From NCBI RefSeq assembly GCF_019049625.1, contig NZ_JAFMOY010000120.1, forward strand, positions 1 through 64,000: a DNA stretch of 64,000 bases. The letters run 5' to 3'. A model generated the notes under the pieces. It was not told where the DNA came from. It made no database searches and saw only the letters and a program-made list of their open reading frames with translations. How positions within the stretch are numbered: position 1 is the first letter of the stretch; each line of letters starts with the position of its first letter. This DNA is from Rahnella ecdela (GTDB lineage: Bacteria; Pseudomonadota; Gammaproteobacteria; Enterobacterales; Enterobacteriaceae). The position numbers and the translations under genes are program-made. Shown here piece after piece: positions 8,959 to 17,555 of the stretch.

Positions 8959-10440
8959 ATGTTTAGCCCGCGTGGTCTGAAGTTGTCAGAAGTGAAGAAT
9001 GAAACGCTGGCCGGATTTGTGGTGGCCGTGTCGATGATCCCGGAAGCGGTGGGGTTCTCACTGGTCGCCGGATTATCGCCGATTGTCGGTCTGCACACGG
9101 CCTTTATTATCGGGCTGGTGACGGCGCTGTTTGGCGGCAAACCGGGTATGGTTTCCGGCGCGGCGGGTTCTATTGTGGTGGTGCTGATGAGTCTGGCGGC
9201 GCAGCACGGCATGGGATATGTCCTGTGGGCGACGATTTTTGCCGGGATTATTCAGATTCTGATTGGCGTTTTTCGCCTCGGTAAATTTATCCGGCTGGTG
9301 CCTTTACCGGCGGTTCACGGCTTTGTGAACGGGCTGGCGATTGTGATTATGCTGGCGCAGTTGCACATGATTGCCGGGCAGGGGCCGCTGATGTACGGAC
9401 TGGTTCTGCTGGCGATTCTGGTCGTGGTGCTGTTCCCGAAACTGACCAAAATTATTCCTTCTTCTCTGGCTGCGCTGATTGTGGTTTCCGCTGTTGCGAT
9501 TGGTTTTAACCTGCACACGCTCCGCGTGGGTGACCTGGCGGACATCTCCGGAGCGTTGCCGCACTTCAGCCTGCCGGTTGCGCCGTTCAACACTGAAATG
9601 CTGAAAGTCGTGCTGCCTTATGCGGTGGTTATTGCTTTGGTCGGCCTGATTGAATCGCTGCTGACCATGACGGTGCTCGATGAAATGGGTAATCAGAAGG
9701 GTAACGGGAATCGCGAAAGCATCGCACAGGGCGCGGGGAATACCATCTGTGGTCTGTTTGGCTGTTTCGCCGGTTGTGCGATGATCGGGCAGTCGATCAT
9801 CAATTTCACCTCCGGTGGTCGCGGACGGATTTCCGGCATGGTTGGCGCGATTTTGCTGATTCTGTTTGTGGTCAGTTTGTCGGGTTATATCGGTCTGCTT
9901 CCGGTCGCGGCGCTGGCGGGAATTATGCTGGTGGTCTGTTACAACACATTTGAGTGGAGTTCACTTCGTCGCCTGCGGCGTATGCCGAAAGCTGATGTAC
10001 TGGTGATGCTGATTGTCACCGTCATCACCATTTTCACCGATCTGGCCGTGGCGGTGATAAGCGGCGTGATTATCTCGGCGCTGGTGTTTGCCTGGCAGCA
10101 GGCGCGTATCCGTATTCGTGAACACAAAACCAAAGGCTGTCTGGCAGTGTATAAACTGGACGGGCCGCTTTTCTTTGGTTCTGCTGCTACGTTTGCTGAA
10201 CTGTTTAATCCTGAAAACGATCCGCAAAACGTGGTGCTGGATTTTGCCGGTACGCGGGTAATGGATTCGAGCGGGGTGGAAGCCATTGATAAGCTGACGG
10301 CGCGTTATCTTGATGCTGGTAAAACTATCCGCCTGCGCCATCTGAGCAATGATTGTGTGAGCCTGCTCAAGAAAGCCGGGCCGTTCTGCTCTCATGAACT
10401 TGACGATCCGCAGTATTACGTTGCGGAAGATACCCTCTGA
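8959..10440 (+). CDS. SulP family anion transporter with STAS domain
   Basis: This 493-residue inner-membrane protein has roughly ten to eleven hydrophobic segments from residue 15 to 385 and then a cytoplasmic STAS domain. The STAS core has VVLDFAGTRVMDSSGVEAID near 415-435. SulP proteins carry sulfate, bicarbonate or dicarboxylates, and the substrate cannot be read from the sequence. No carbonic anhydrase or sulfate-assimilation gene is adjacent. It is smaller than, and clearly different from, the DauA-type SulP also present in the window at 39.3 kb. It is monocistronic, being flanked by divergent ychF and followed by a strong terminator. The start at 8959 is chosen because the first membrane segment follows directly; the ribosome binding site is weak. 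Confidence 0.88.
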   Translation: MFSPRGLKLSEVKNETLAGFVVAVSMIPEAVGFSLVAGLSPIVGLHTAFIIGLVTALFGGKPGMVSGAAGSIVVVLMSLAAQHGMGYVLWATIFAGIIQILIGVFRLGKFIRLVPLPAVHGFVNGLAIVIMLAQLHMIAGQGPLMYGLVLLAILVVVLFPKLTKIIPSSLAALIVVSAVAIGFNLHTLRVGDLADISGALPHFSLPVAPFNTEMLKVVLPYAVVIALVGLIESLLTMTVLDEMGNQKGNGNRESIAQGAGNTICGLFGCFAGCAMIGQSIINFTSGGRGRISGMVGAILLILFVVSLSGYIGLLPVAALAGIMLVVCYNTFEWSSLRRLRRMPKADVLVMLIVTVITIFTDLAVAVISGVIISALVFAWQQARIRIREHKTKGCLAVYKLDGPLFFGSAATFAELFNPENDPQNVVLDFAGTRVMDSSGVEAIDKLTARYLDAGKTIRLRHLSNDCVSLLKKAGPFCSHELDDPQYYVAEDTL

Positions 10441-10449
10441 AATTCTTAA

Positions 10450-10477
10450 GGTGCCGCCTGAAAACGGCACCTTTTTT
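10450..10477 (+). terminator. Terminator after the SulP gene
   Basis: The 7-bp stem GGTGCCG/CGGCACC has an 8-nt loop and is followed by six T's (10472-10477), 9 bp after the stop codon. Confidence 0.9.
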
Positions 10478-10572
10478 ATAATGATCTTCGCTGTTGTTCA
10501 ACGTTCCTGATTTTCGATCTTCGTCTCATCCATAAGAAAGTCCTATAACACTTTGACAATTATTGAAAAATT

Positions 10573-10590
10573 ACGTGATCTTGTTCACGT
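10573..10590. promoter_or_regulatory. CRP-like binding site upstream of the symporter-nag operon
   Basis: The perfect palindrome ACGTGA-N6-TCACGT keeps the essential GTGA-N6-TCAC core of the CRP consensus and has the correct 6-bp spacer. It lies 116 bp upstream of the symporter ATG, a suitable place for catabolite activation of an amino-sugar operon. CRP binding is inferred. Confidence 0.65.
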
Positions 10591-10615
10591 TTTGTTCGTG
10601 TTTTCTCATGTTAGG

Positions 10616-10646
10616 TTTAATTAGTCCTCAGTTAGGATTAATTAAA
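10616..10646. promoter_or_regulatory. Candidate ROK-repressor (NagC-like) operator
   Basis: The 13-bp arms TTTAATTAGTCCT (10616-10628) and AGGATTAATTAAA (10634-10646) are inverted around a 5-bp spacer with one mismatch. AT-rich outer arms with C/G near the centre are the known form of NagC/Mlc operators. A ROK regulator gene ends this same gene group, so local autoregulation is likely but inferred. Confidence 0.55.
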
Positions 10647-10650
10647 AAAA

Positions 10651-10692
10651 CCGGCAAGTTTCCCCGCCGGACTTCGACAATGCAATCTTGCC
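10651..10692 (+). promoter_or_regulatory. Alternative leader hairpins before the symporter gene
   Basis: CCGGC (10651-10655) can pair with GCCGG (10666-10670). The overlapping GGCAAG (10653-10658) can instead pair with CTTGCC (10687-10692), just upstream of the CCGGAG ribosome binding site at 10694-10699. The two stems exclude each other, which could modulate translation. No effector is implied by the sequence. Confidence 0.3.
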
Positions 10693-10705
10693 TCCGGAGT
10701 TAACG

Positions 10706-12229
10706 ATGAACGGGATAGACTATTTTGTCATGGCGCTGTACGCGCTGATGATTGTGATGACCACGCTGTGGGCTATGCGCAAAGTGGGCAACACCAAGGA
10801 TTTCTTCGCCGCAGGGGGCAAAATGCCCTGGTGGCTTTCAGGGATTTCGCATCATATGTCCGGCTACAGCGCGGCGGTATTTGTCGCCTATGCCGCTGTA
10901 GCCTACAAGTACGGACTGACCATCTATTTCTGGTGGGCATTCCCGATTTCGATTGCGGTTTTCATCGGGTCAGTAATATTTGCGCCACGCTGGGCACGGT
11001 TGCGGATCCATATGAATATCGAATCACCGATGGAATATCTCTCGACACGCTATAACGTCCCGACGCAGCAGATTCTGGCGTGGAGTGGTGTGTTTCTGAA
11101 AACCTTCGACGTCGGCGCTAAATGGGCAGCTATCGCCATTATCATCAACGTGTTTACCGGGCTGGATCCGCTGGTGGGTATCGCGATTTCTGGCGTGTTG
11201 TGCCTGTTTTATACGGTGCTGGGCGGCTTGTGGGCTGATGCCTGTAACGATTTCGGTCAGTTTATCGTCCAGTTTATTGCCGCAATTGTGATGGTGGTGG
11301 CAGTGGCGTTCCATCTGGGCGGTTTTAGCAATCTGCTGACTATCTGGGACAGATTGCCCGCAGGCCACACCGACATCGTCGCCGGACCGTATTCGATGGG
11401 TTTTATTCTGGCGTATTTTGTCATTTACACACTGAGCTACAACGGCGGTACCTGGAATCTGGCGCAACGTTTTATCGCCTCGCCGCGCGGAAAAGATGCC
11501 CGCAAAGCCGCGTTACTTTCTTCGGTGCTGTATCTGGTCTGGCCATTAATTTTGTTTTACCCGATGTGGGCGGCGCCACTGCTATTCCCGGACATTGCTG
11601 ACCCTTCACAATCTTATTCGATCATGGCGATGAATCTTCTGCCCAACGGTCTGATCGGACTGGTGCTGGTCGCCATGTTTACCCACACCTTGTCGATGAC
11701 CTCTTCGGATTCCAACGCCATCACCGCCGTTGTGACCCGCGATATTCTGCCGGTATTGCTGCCTAAACGCTTTGGTCAGGGACAATCTTCACTGCTGGTG
11801 GCGCGCGTCACGGTGGTGCTGTTTATCCTCACCACGCTGCTGATTGCCGTGAATGCCAGCCGTTTTGGCGGCGTATTGTCGCTGCTGATTGTCTGGTTCG
11901 GCGGGCTGGTCGGGCCGATTTCTATTCCGATGTTGCTCGGGCTGTTGCCGTGGTTCCGTAAATGCGGATCGGCGGCGGCAATTACCTCATGGGCAGCGGG
12001 TGTCTCGGCCTTTTTCCTGGTCAAATTTGTGGTGCCGGACATGAGTACAGCGCAGATCGTCGCTATTCCGGTGCTGTTATCACTGGCGGTATTTATCATT
12101 GGCGGATTACTTCGCCGCCGTCCGGTCAGTGCTGAAGTGGATGTTTTACTGAATGCGCTGAATCAGGATCAGGCCGAAGACCTGCCTGCGCCCAAAGTGG
12201 CGGCCGCATACCAGTCAGAATCCCGGTAA
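10706..12229 (+). CDS. Sodium:solute symporter family transporter
   Basis: This 507-residue inner-membrane protein of the SSS (SLC5-like) family has about 13 hydrophobic helices. It opens with the typical MNGIDYFVMALYALMI helix and has the conserved FFAAGGKMPWW segment of helix 2. I start it at the ATG at 10706 because CCGGAG at 10694-10699 is well spaced; an in-frame TTG at 10688 lacks this. It heads an apparent operon with NagB-like and NagA proteins and a ROK regulator. It is therefore probably a Na+-driven importer of an amino sugar or related sugar; the exact substrate is unknown. Upstream are a CRP-like site and a ROK-like operator. Confidence 0.87.
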   Translation: MNGIDYFVMALYALMIVMTTLWAMRKVGNTKDFFAAGGKMPWWLSGISHHMSGYSAAVFVAYAAVAYKYGLTIYFWWAFPISIAVFIGSVIFAPRWARLRIHMNIESPMEYLSTRYNVPTQQILAWSGVFLKTFDVGAKWAAIAIIINVFTGLDPLVGIAISGVLCLFYTVLGGLWADACNDFGQFIVQFIAAIVMVVAVAFHLGGFSNLLTIWDRLPAGHTDIVAGPYSMGFILAYFVIYTLSYNGGTWNLAQRFIASPRGKDARKAALLSSVLYLVWPLILFYPMWAAPLLFPDIADPSQSYSIMAMNLLPNGLIGLVLVAMFTHTLSMTSSDSNAITAVVTRDILPVLLPKRFGQGQSSLLVARVTVVLFILTTLLIAVNASRFGGVLSLLIVWFGGLVGPISIPMLLGLLPWFRKCGSAAAITSWAAGVSAFFLVKFVVPDMSTAQIVAIPVLLSLAVFIIGGLLRRRPVSAEVDVLLNALNQDQAEDLPAPKVAAAYQSESR

Positions 12230-12266
12230 GGGACTTCATTAAATACAGAAAAAAGCAGGTTTTGAT

Positions 12267-13043
12267 ATGACATCTCCGCGATATACCTCGCAGGCCGGAA
12301 GCCTGAATGTTGAAGTGTTTTCCACCCGTCTGGAAATGGGGCAGGCCGCTGCCCGCGATGCAGTCACGCATTTACGTCAGCGGCTTAAAGAGCAGGATCG
12401 CGTGCGGATAATCTTTGCCGCTGCGCCATCCCAGAACGAGTTTTTGGAATATCTGGCGCAGGCCGACGATATTGACTGGGCGCGTGTTGATGCTTTTCAC
12501 ATGGATGAATATGTCGGGTTGCCGGTCAGTTCACCGGCCTTGTTCAGCCATTATCTCACGACGCATTTATTCGACAAAGTCAGACCGGGTACGGTGCATA
12601 TAATTCCGGCGGCGGGTGATGCGGCGCAGAACTGTGCGCACTACGCCTGCCTGCTGCAACAGGCGCCGGTAGATATGGTGTGTCTGGGAATTGGCGAGAA
12701 CGGACATCTGGCCTTTAACGATCCGCCGGTGGCTGATTTTAACGATCCGCAGCCGATGAAAATCGTGGAGCTGGATGCAATTTGCCGTCAGCAGCAGGTG
12801 AACGACGGCTGTTTCCCTGCTTTAAAAGATGTGCCAACGCACGCGCTGACGCTGACTATCCCGACGCTGATGGCGGCTGCGCGCTTATTCTGCATGGTGC
12901 CCGGCAAAAATAAACATCAGGCTGTAATGCAGACACTGAACGCGCCGCAGTCGGTGGATTGTCCGGCCACGGTGCTTCGCACGCATTCTGCCTGCACGCT
13001 TTACACCGATATCGCAGGTTTCGGGGAGTTGCCGGATGAGTGA
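12267..13043 (+). CDS. Glucosamine-6-phosphate deaminase-like protein (NagB family, divergent catalytic site)
   Basis: This 258-residue cytosolic protein belongs to the NagB/6-phosphogluconolactonase family. The family motifs are MDEYVGL (79-85) and GIGENGHLAFNDP (141-153). E. coli NagB converts glucosamine-6-P to fructose-6-P using Asp72, Asp141, His143 and Glu148. Here Asp80 and His147 are kept, but the Asp141 position is Asn145 and the Glu148 position is Asp152. The substrate or mechanism may thus differ, although similar changes occur in a whole NagB-like subfamily. The gene lies 37 bp after the symporter and overlaps the nagA-like gene by 8 bp, so it is tightly coupled to deacetylation of an N-acetylamino sugar phosphate. 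Confidence 0.82.
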   Translation: MTSPRYTSQAGSLNVEVFSTRLEMGQAAARDAVTHLRQRLKEQDRVRIIFAAAPSQNEFLEYLAQADDIDWARVDAFHMDEYVGLPVSSPALFSHYLTTHLFDKVRPGTVHIIPAAGDAAQNCAHYACLLQQAPVDMVCLGIGENGHLAFNDPPVADFNDPQPMKIVELDAICRQQQVNDGCFPALKDVPTHALTLTIPTLMAAARLFCMVPGKNKHQAVMQTLNAPQSVDCPATVLRTHSACTLYTDIAGFGELPDE

Positions 13044-14193
13044 CATCACGTTATGCGGCAGGGATTACCGCACGCAGCAGCCGGTGGAAATTGTGGCGCA
13101 GGATGGCATTATCAGCCAGATACGTCCGGCGACCGGCGGTCAGGATCTCCCGCTGATTGCGCCAGGATTAGTCGACTTGCAGGTCAATGGTTACGGCGGC
13201 GCTGATTTTAACAGTTTCCCTTTTACCGTGGATTCTGTGAAAGAAGTGACGCACGCGTTGTGGCAGCAGGGCGTCACGACGTTTATGCCGACGGTGATCA
13301 CCAACGGTGCCGATGAAATCACCCAAATGGTCGCCACGCTGGCGGCGGCCTGCCGTGCGTTTTCGGGGGTGGAAAAATCTGTTGCCGGTATCCATCTGGA
13401 AGGGCCGTTCTTATCCCCGCAGGACGGACCGCGCGGAGCGCACAATCTGGCTCATATTAAGGCCCCGGACTGGGATCAATTTCAGCGCTGGCAGACGGCG
13501 GCAGAAGGGCGGATCCGCATGATCACCCTGTCGCCGGAATGGCCGCAGTCAGACGATTTTATTCGCCAGTGCGTCGCGAATAATGTGGTGGTTTCGCTCG
13601 GGCATACCGCTGCCAGCCCGGAGCAGATTGCCTCTGCGGTGAAAGCCGGGGCACGGATGTCCACGCATCTGGGCAACGGCGCGCATCTGACGTTGCCACG
13701 ACATCCGAATTATATCTGGGAGCAGCTGGCGCAGGACGGCCTGTGGTGCGCGATGATCGCCGATGGCGAACACCTGCCGCTTTCGGTGCTGAAAACCTTT
13801 ATCCGCGCCAAAAACGGCAGGGCGCTGCTGGTCAGTGACGTGACCAGTCACGCCGGAATGCCGCCGGGTTGTTACCATTCGCATATTGGTGGCGACGTGG
13901 TGCTGAGTGCAGAAGGAAGGCTGTCGATGGCCAGCAATCCGGCGCTGCTGGCAGGCTCGGTGCAGGGGCTGTTATACGGTGTGAATACACTGGTCAGCAA
14001 TGAGATTGTCCCGCTGGCGGAAGCGATTCAGATGGCGTCATTGCGACCAGCGTCGCGCCTGAATCTGCCGGCAGCTCAGGGGTTTAGCCCCGGTGCGCCA
14101 CTGGATGCCATACTGCTGCAACAGGCGTCGGACAATACCCTCCGATTGATGGCGACCTACAAAAACGGGGCGGAAGTCTGGCGGGGTGAATAG
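13036..14193 (+). CDS. nagA: N-acetylglucosamine-6-phosphate deacetylase
   Basis: This 385-residue amidohydrolase removes the acetyl group from N-acetylglucosamine-6-P (or a close analogue) and feeds the NagB-like enzyme. The metal-binding landmarks are HLEGPFLSP (about residue 119), VSLGHTAAS (about 190), STHLGNGAHL (about 210) and the catalytic-Asp region LLVSDVTSHAG (about 264). The form THLGNGAHLTLPRHPN differs from the E. coli NagA segment and is typical of another NagA branch. The start overlaps the preceding stop by 8 bp, indicating translational coupling. An intact canonical nagBACD elsewhere is likely, so this may be a second, specialised pathway. Confidence 0.86.
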   Translation: MSDITLCGRDYRTQQPVEIVAQDGIISQIRPATGGQDLPLIAPGLVDLQVNGYGGADFNSFPFTVDSVKEVTHALWQQGVTTFMPTVITNGADEITQMVATLAAACRAFSGVEKSVAGIHLEGPFLSPQDGPRGAHNLAHIKAPDWDQFQRWQTAAEGRIRMITLSPEWPQSDDFIRQCVANNVVVSLGHTAASPEQIASAVKAGARMSTHLGNGAHLTLPRHPNYIWEQLAQDGLWCAMIADGEHLPLSVLKTFIRAKNGRALLVSDVTSHAGMPPGCYHSHIGGDVVLSAEGRLSMASNPALLAGSVQGLLYGVNTLVSNEIVPLAEAIQMASLRPASRLNLPAAQGFSPGAPLDAILLQQASDNTLRLMATYKNGAEVWRGE

Positions 14194-14261
14194 GTTGACG
14201 CGCGGATCCTCTGTCATGTAATAATGCGACGCTACGGTGTAACGCGATGGAAAGTCATGAC

Positions 14262-15398
14262 ATGAAAGACTCAGGCAAAGGACCCGCGCTGTTGCGCCAG
14301 TACAATGAAAAACGTGTACTGGCCTGGCTTCGCCAGCAAAAAATCAGTTCCCGTCTGGATATTTCGCGCGCGCTGGCACTGAGCAAAAACACCATTTCTC
14401 TGATTGTCGATGACCTGATTGCGCTGGGCTATGTGGAAGAACAGGGCGTGGCGCAAACCAGCAGCATCGGGCGGCCAAAAATTCACGTCGCGCTGAAACC
14501 GTTGGCAATAAAAGCGGCGGGCATCATGATTGAACGCAACCGCCTGCACTGGATGGTCTGCGATTATTTCTCGCAGATCATTGATGAAAAAACCATTTCC
14601 CTCGACACCTCCGAACCGCGCGCCGTACTGGCTGAAATCATGCGCCATTGCCAGCAACTGCATCAGACGTGGCCGGATCTGGTCGGCATCGGCATCGGGT
14701 TTCCCGGTATCGTTGATCACCAGCAGGGTATTTTGCACGTTTCCTCGCATCTGGGCTGGGGCGAAGTGAACCTCCAACCGTTGCTGAACTGCGCGGATGC
14801 GGTTCCGGTCAGCGTATGGAACAACGTGAAAGCGGCTTCCCTGATTGCCCGTCAGGGTGATGTGGCAAAAGATGATGACGCCTGTTTTTATCTGCGTATT
14901 GGTGAGGGGATCGGCGGTGCGCTGTTAACCGAACACGGCGTGTATTCAGGCGGCAGCTGGACGGCGGGCGAAGTCGGCCATTTAGCCGTGCTGCCCGACG
15001 GGCCGCTATGTTCATGCGGTCAGCGGGGCTGTCTGGAATCGCTGATCGCTTTTTCCGCCATCAACCGGCAACTCGAACAACGTCAGCCGGGTCTGAGCTG
15101 GGATAACCGTCAGCTGTCGGCAGAGATTGTAGACGACGTTATGGCGCAGGCCGGAAGATTGTTAGGTAAAGCGCTGAGTCAGATTATCCATTTAGTGAAT
15201 CCGAAAACGTTGCTGATTGATTGCCCTTATAACAGCCATCCTTTATTCGTGGAAAACACGCTGACGGCGGCGCAGCAATTTACCCTGACGTTTGCCTTCA
15301 GCCGCACGTACATCAGCTTTGTGACGGAGCGGTTCAATCCCGCACAGGGACTGGCGCTGGCGATGTTCCAGGATTTCGAACAAGTCTCCCTGACGTAA
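14262..15398 (+). CDS. ROK family transcriptional repressor (NagC-like)
   Basis: This roughly 378-residue regulator has an N-terminal winged HTH (helix pair around DISRALALSKNTISLIVDDL) and a C-terminal ROK sugar-kinase-like domain. It keeps the ROK zinc motif CSCGQRGCLE, where three cysteines bind zinc. NagC and Mlc of E. coli share this build. I prefer the ATG at 14262 because GGAAAG (14249-14254) precedes it at proper spacing; an in-frame ATG at 14247 has no ribosome binding site. The gene follows nagA by 68 bp and is probably the local repressor acting at the palindrome 10616-10646, with the amino sugar phosphate or sugar as inducer. Confidence 0.84.
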   Translation: MKDSGKGPALLRQYNEKRVLAWLRQQKISSRLDISRALALSKNTISLIVDDLIALGYVEEQGVAQTSSIGRPKIHVALKPLAIKAAGIMIERNRLHWMVCDYFSQIIDEKTISLDTSEPRAVLAEIMRHCQQLHQTWPDLVGIGIGFPGIVDHQQGILHVSSHLGWGEVNLQPLLNCADAVPVSVWNNVKAASLIARQGDVAKDDDACFYLRIGEGIGGALLTEHGVYSGGSWTAGEVGHLAVLPDGPLCSCGQRGCLESLIAFSAINRQLEQRQPGLSWDNRQLSAEIVDDVMAQAGRLLGKALSQIIHLVNPKTLLIDCPYNSHPLFVENTLTAAQQFTLTFAFSRTYISFVTERFNPAQGLALAMFQDFEQVSLT

Positions 15399-15596
15399 CA
15401 TTCTTTAATAAACGGCTGGCAAAAACCCATTCTGCCGGTCGTCGCGTCTTGCTGATAAACGCTTACAATTCGTGGCAAAAAAACGGCTAAATTCATATCG
15501 CTGAAAATTCTGTAATGTTATACGGTTACGCTCGGTTGACTTCATCGCTGACTTACGTCCGCGTGCGGGTTATTTTTCTCCTCTGCCGGAGCGGAC

Positions 15597-17555
15597 ATGA
15601 GTATAAACAAGGCATCCGGGACTGAAGACGCCAGTAAACCTCTGCGTTTTCAGGCTGCCGCCTCCCACACACGCTGGCTGACCGGGCTCATCAACGGCAT
15701 CATGGTGATCAGCAGCGTGCTGTATCTGATATTGCTGATGCTGTATATGGTCTCTCCGGATTCAGTCTGGCCGTGGCTGACCGGCAATATTATGGCCACC
15801 CTGTGGGTGTGCGCCGCCTCGCTGCAATGCGCCCGGCGCATCACCCGCTGGCGTGACCAACAGTTTGCGCCCCGCGATGAACCCGCCTCACCGGATAAAC
15901 CTCCTGCTTTTCTGCATCGGCTGACCGCTTCGCCCAGGGTGCGCCCGCTGTTGCGTTATGTGGATGCACACGTCTTCTTTCAGGCACTTCCGGCGCTCGC
16001 CGCATTACTGCTCATTGTGCTGTTGTGGCAACTGCCGCTGCCCGCGAATGAAGCAGGCACTGCGGGGTATTTTGCCGGTTCATTCTTCATTCTCTGCGCT
16101 TTTGCAGTGCTGGTGCTGGAACGCCACTGGACGTTAAAAAATCCGCAGGAATGGCCGGAAGCGGCAAAACTGGCCCCGCTGTTACGCATGCTGATTGGCG
16201 TGTTATTGCTGAGTACGGCAGGGATGATGTTTGCCCGTGGCACGGCAGTCTGGCCTGCGCATGTGCTGGTGCTCACCGGAATATTACCGGCGCTGGTGGC
16301 GCTGGAGCTTTTCCTGCGCGCGCTGATGGCGCTGTTTTCGCCGCCGCGTGAGGGTAAAGAGCCGGAATTTATCGCGGGCAGTTTGCTTGCAGCACAAATT
16401 TGCTGGCCGCCGCGTCCGTTGCAGTTTGTGCAGAATGAATTGCATCAGCATTTCGGCATTGATCTGCGCCAGATCTGGGCATTCCATTTTATACGGCGTG
16501 CGCTGTTGCCGCTGGCGGCAATCTTACTGCTGACCGGCTGGCTGCTGACCGGCGTCAGTGAAGTTCCGCTTACGCAGCGGGGGATTTACGAATCCTTCGG
16601 CAAACCGGTCGCGGTCAGGCAGCCCGGTTTACATCTTGGTCTGCCGTGGCCTTTCGGACATACGCAAATGGTCGATAACGGCGAAGTGCATGAACTCACC
16701 ACCGGTTCTGAAGAGCCGGTGACTGCTTCGCCGGTCATGGTCGCAGATACCGCTGAGGGCCCCGCGCCGGAAAGCGCCAACCGGTTATGGGATTCCAGCC
16801 ACAGCAGCGACAAATCGCAAATTATCGCCAGTGCAGGGAACGACCGGCAAAGTTTTCAAATCATGGATATGGATGTGCGCTTTGTTTACCGCATCGGCAT
16901 GAATGATGACGCGGCAACGGCGAGCCTTTATCACACCGAAAATATGCCGGTGCTGATCCGCAGTATCGCCAATCAGGTTTTGGTACATGATTTTTCCTCC
17001 CGCACGCTCGACAGTCTTCTGGGCAGCGAACAGATCCGTCTTGCCGCAGATATCGGCCAGAAAGTGCAAAGTCAGCTGGATAATCTTCACAGCGGCGTGG
17101 AACTGCTGGCGACGGTGATTGAATCAATCCACCCGCCAGCGGGCGCGGCGGACGCTTATCATGGCGTACAGGCTGCGCAGATCCTGGCGCAAAGCGCGAT
17201 TGCCGGTGAGAAAGGACAGGCCGCACAGCAGCTGAATGCCGCGCAGCAATTTTCCCGTCTGGCGCTGGACGCCGCCAGCGCACAAAGCCATGAAAATCTC
17301 GATCAGGCGCAGGTCATGGCATTGCGGTTTAACGCCGAGAATAAGGCCTATCAGACGGGCGGACAGTCATTCCTGACCGGGCGTTATTTCAGTCAGCTGA
17401 TGCTGGCCATGCAACAACATCCGAAAGTTTTGATTGTCGACAGCCGTATTGGTGGTGGAGCACCGCCGGTTCTGGATCTGAGAAATTACACCCTGCCATT
17501 TACGCCCGGAGCGGATAAAACGGCGCATTCTGTTAAAGCGGAGACTACCCGGTGA
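15597..17555 (+). CDS. Polytopic SPFH (HflK-like) membrane protein
   Basis: The 652-residue protein has two parts. Residues 1 to about 325 hold around six to seven hydrophobic helices (for example near 25-50, 55-72, 125-145, 150-172, 198-250 and 300-322). From about 325 an HflK-like SPFH domain follows: the VPLTQRGIYESFGKP segment, the PGLHLGLPWPF segment, then a long helical, Ala/Gln-rich region. Ordinary HflK has a single N-terminal membrane segment, so this is an enlarged form. It heads a four-gene operon with two more SPFH proteins and a P-type ATPase; gene 2 starts within its stop codon. The start has GGAG at 15588-15591. SPFH proteins build membrane microdomain cages around proteases or transporters; here the likely client is the ATPase, by inference. 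Confidence 0.75.
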   Translation: MSINKASGTEDASKPLRFQAAASHTRWLTGLINGIMVISSVLYLILLMLYMVSPDSVWPWLTGNIMATLWVCAASLQCARRITRWRDQQFAPRDEPASPDKPPAFLHRLTASPRVRPLLRYVDAHVFFQALPALAALLLIVLLWQLPLPANEAGTAGYFAGSFFILCAFAVLVLERHWTLKNPQEWPEAAKLAPLLRMLIGVLLLSTAGMMFARGTAVWPAHVLVLTGILPALVALELFLRALMALFSPPREGKEPEFIAGSLLAAQICWPPRPLQFVQNELHQHFGIDLRQIWAFHFIRRALLPLAAILLLTGWLLTGVSEVPLTQRGIYESFGKPVAVRQPGLHLGLPWPFGHTQMVDNGEVHELTTGSEEPVTASPVMVADTAEGPAPESANRLWDSSHSSDKSQIIASAGNDRQSFQIMDMDVRFVYRIGMNDDAATASLYHTENMPVLIRSIANQVLVHDFSSRTLDSLLGSEQIRLAADIGQKVQSQLDNLHSGVELLATVIESIHPPAGAADAYHGVQAAQILAQSAIAGEKGQAAQQLNAAQQFSRLALDAASAQSHENLDQAQVMALRFNAENKAYQTGGQSFLTGRYFSQLMLAMQQHPKVLIVDSRIGGGAPPVLDLRNYTLPFTPGADKTAHSVKAETTR

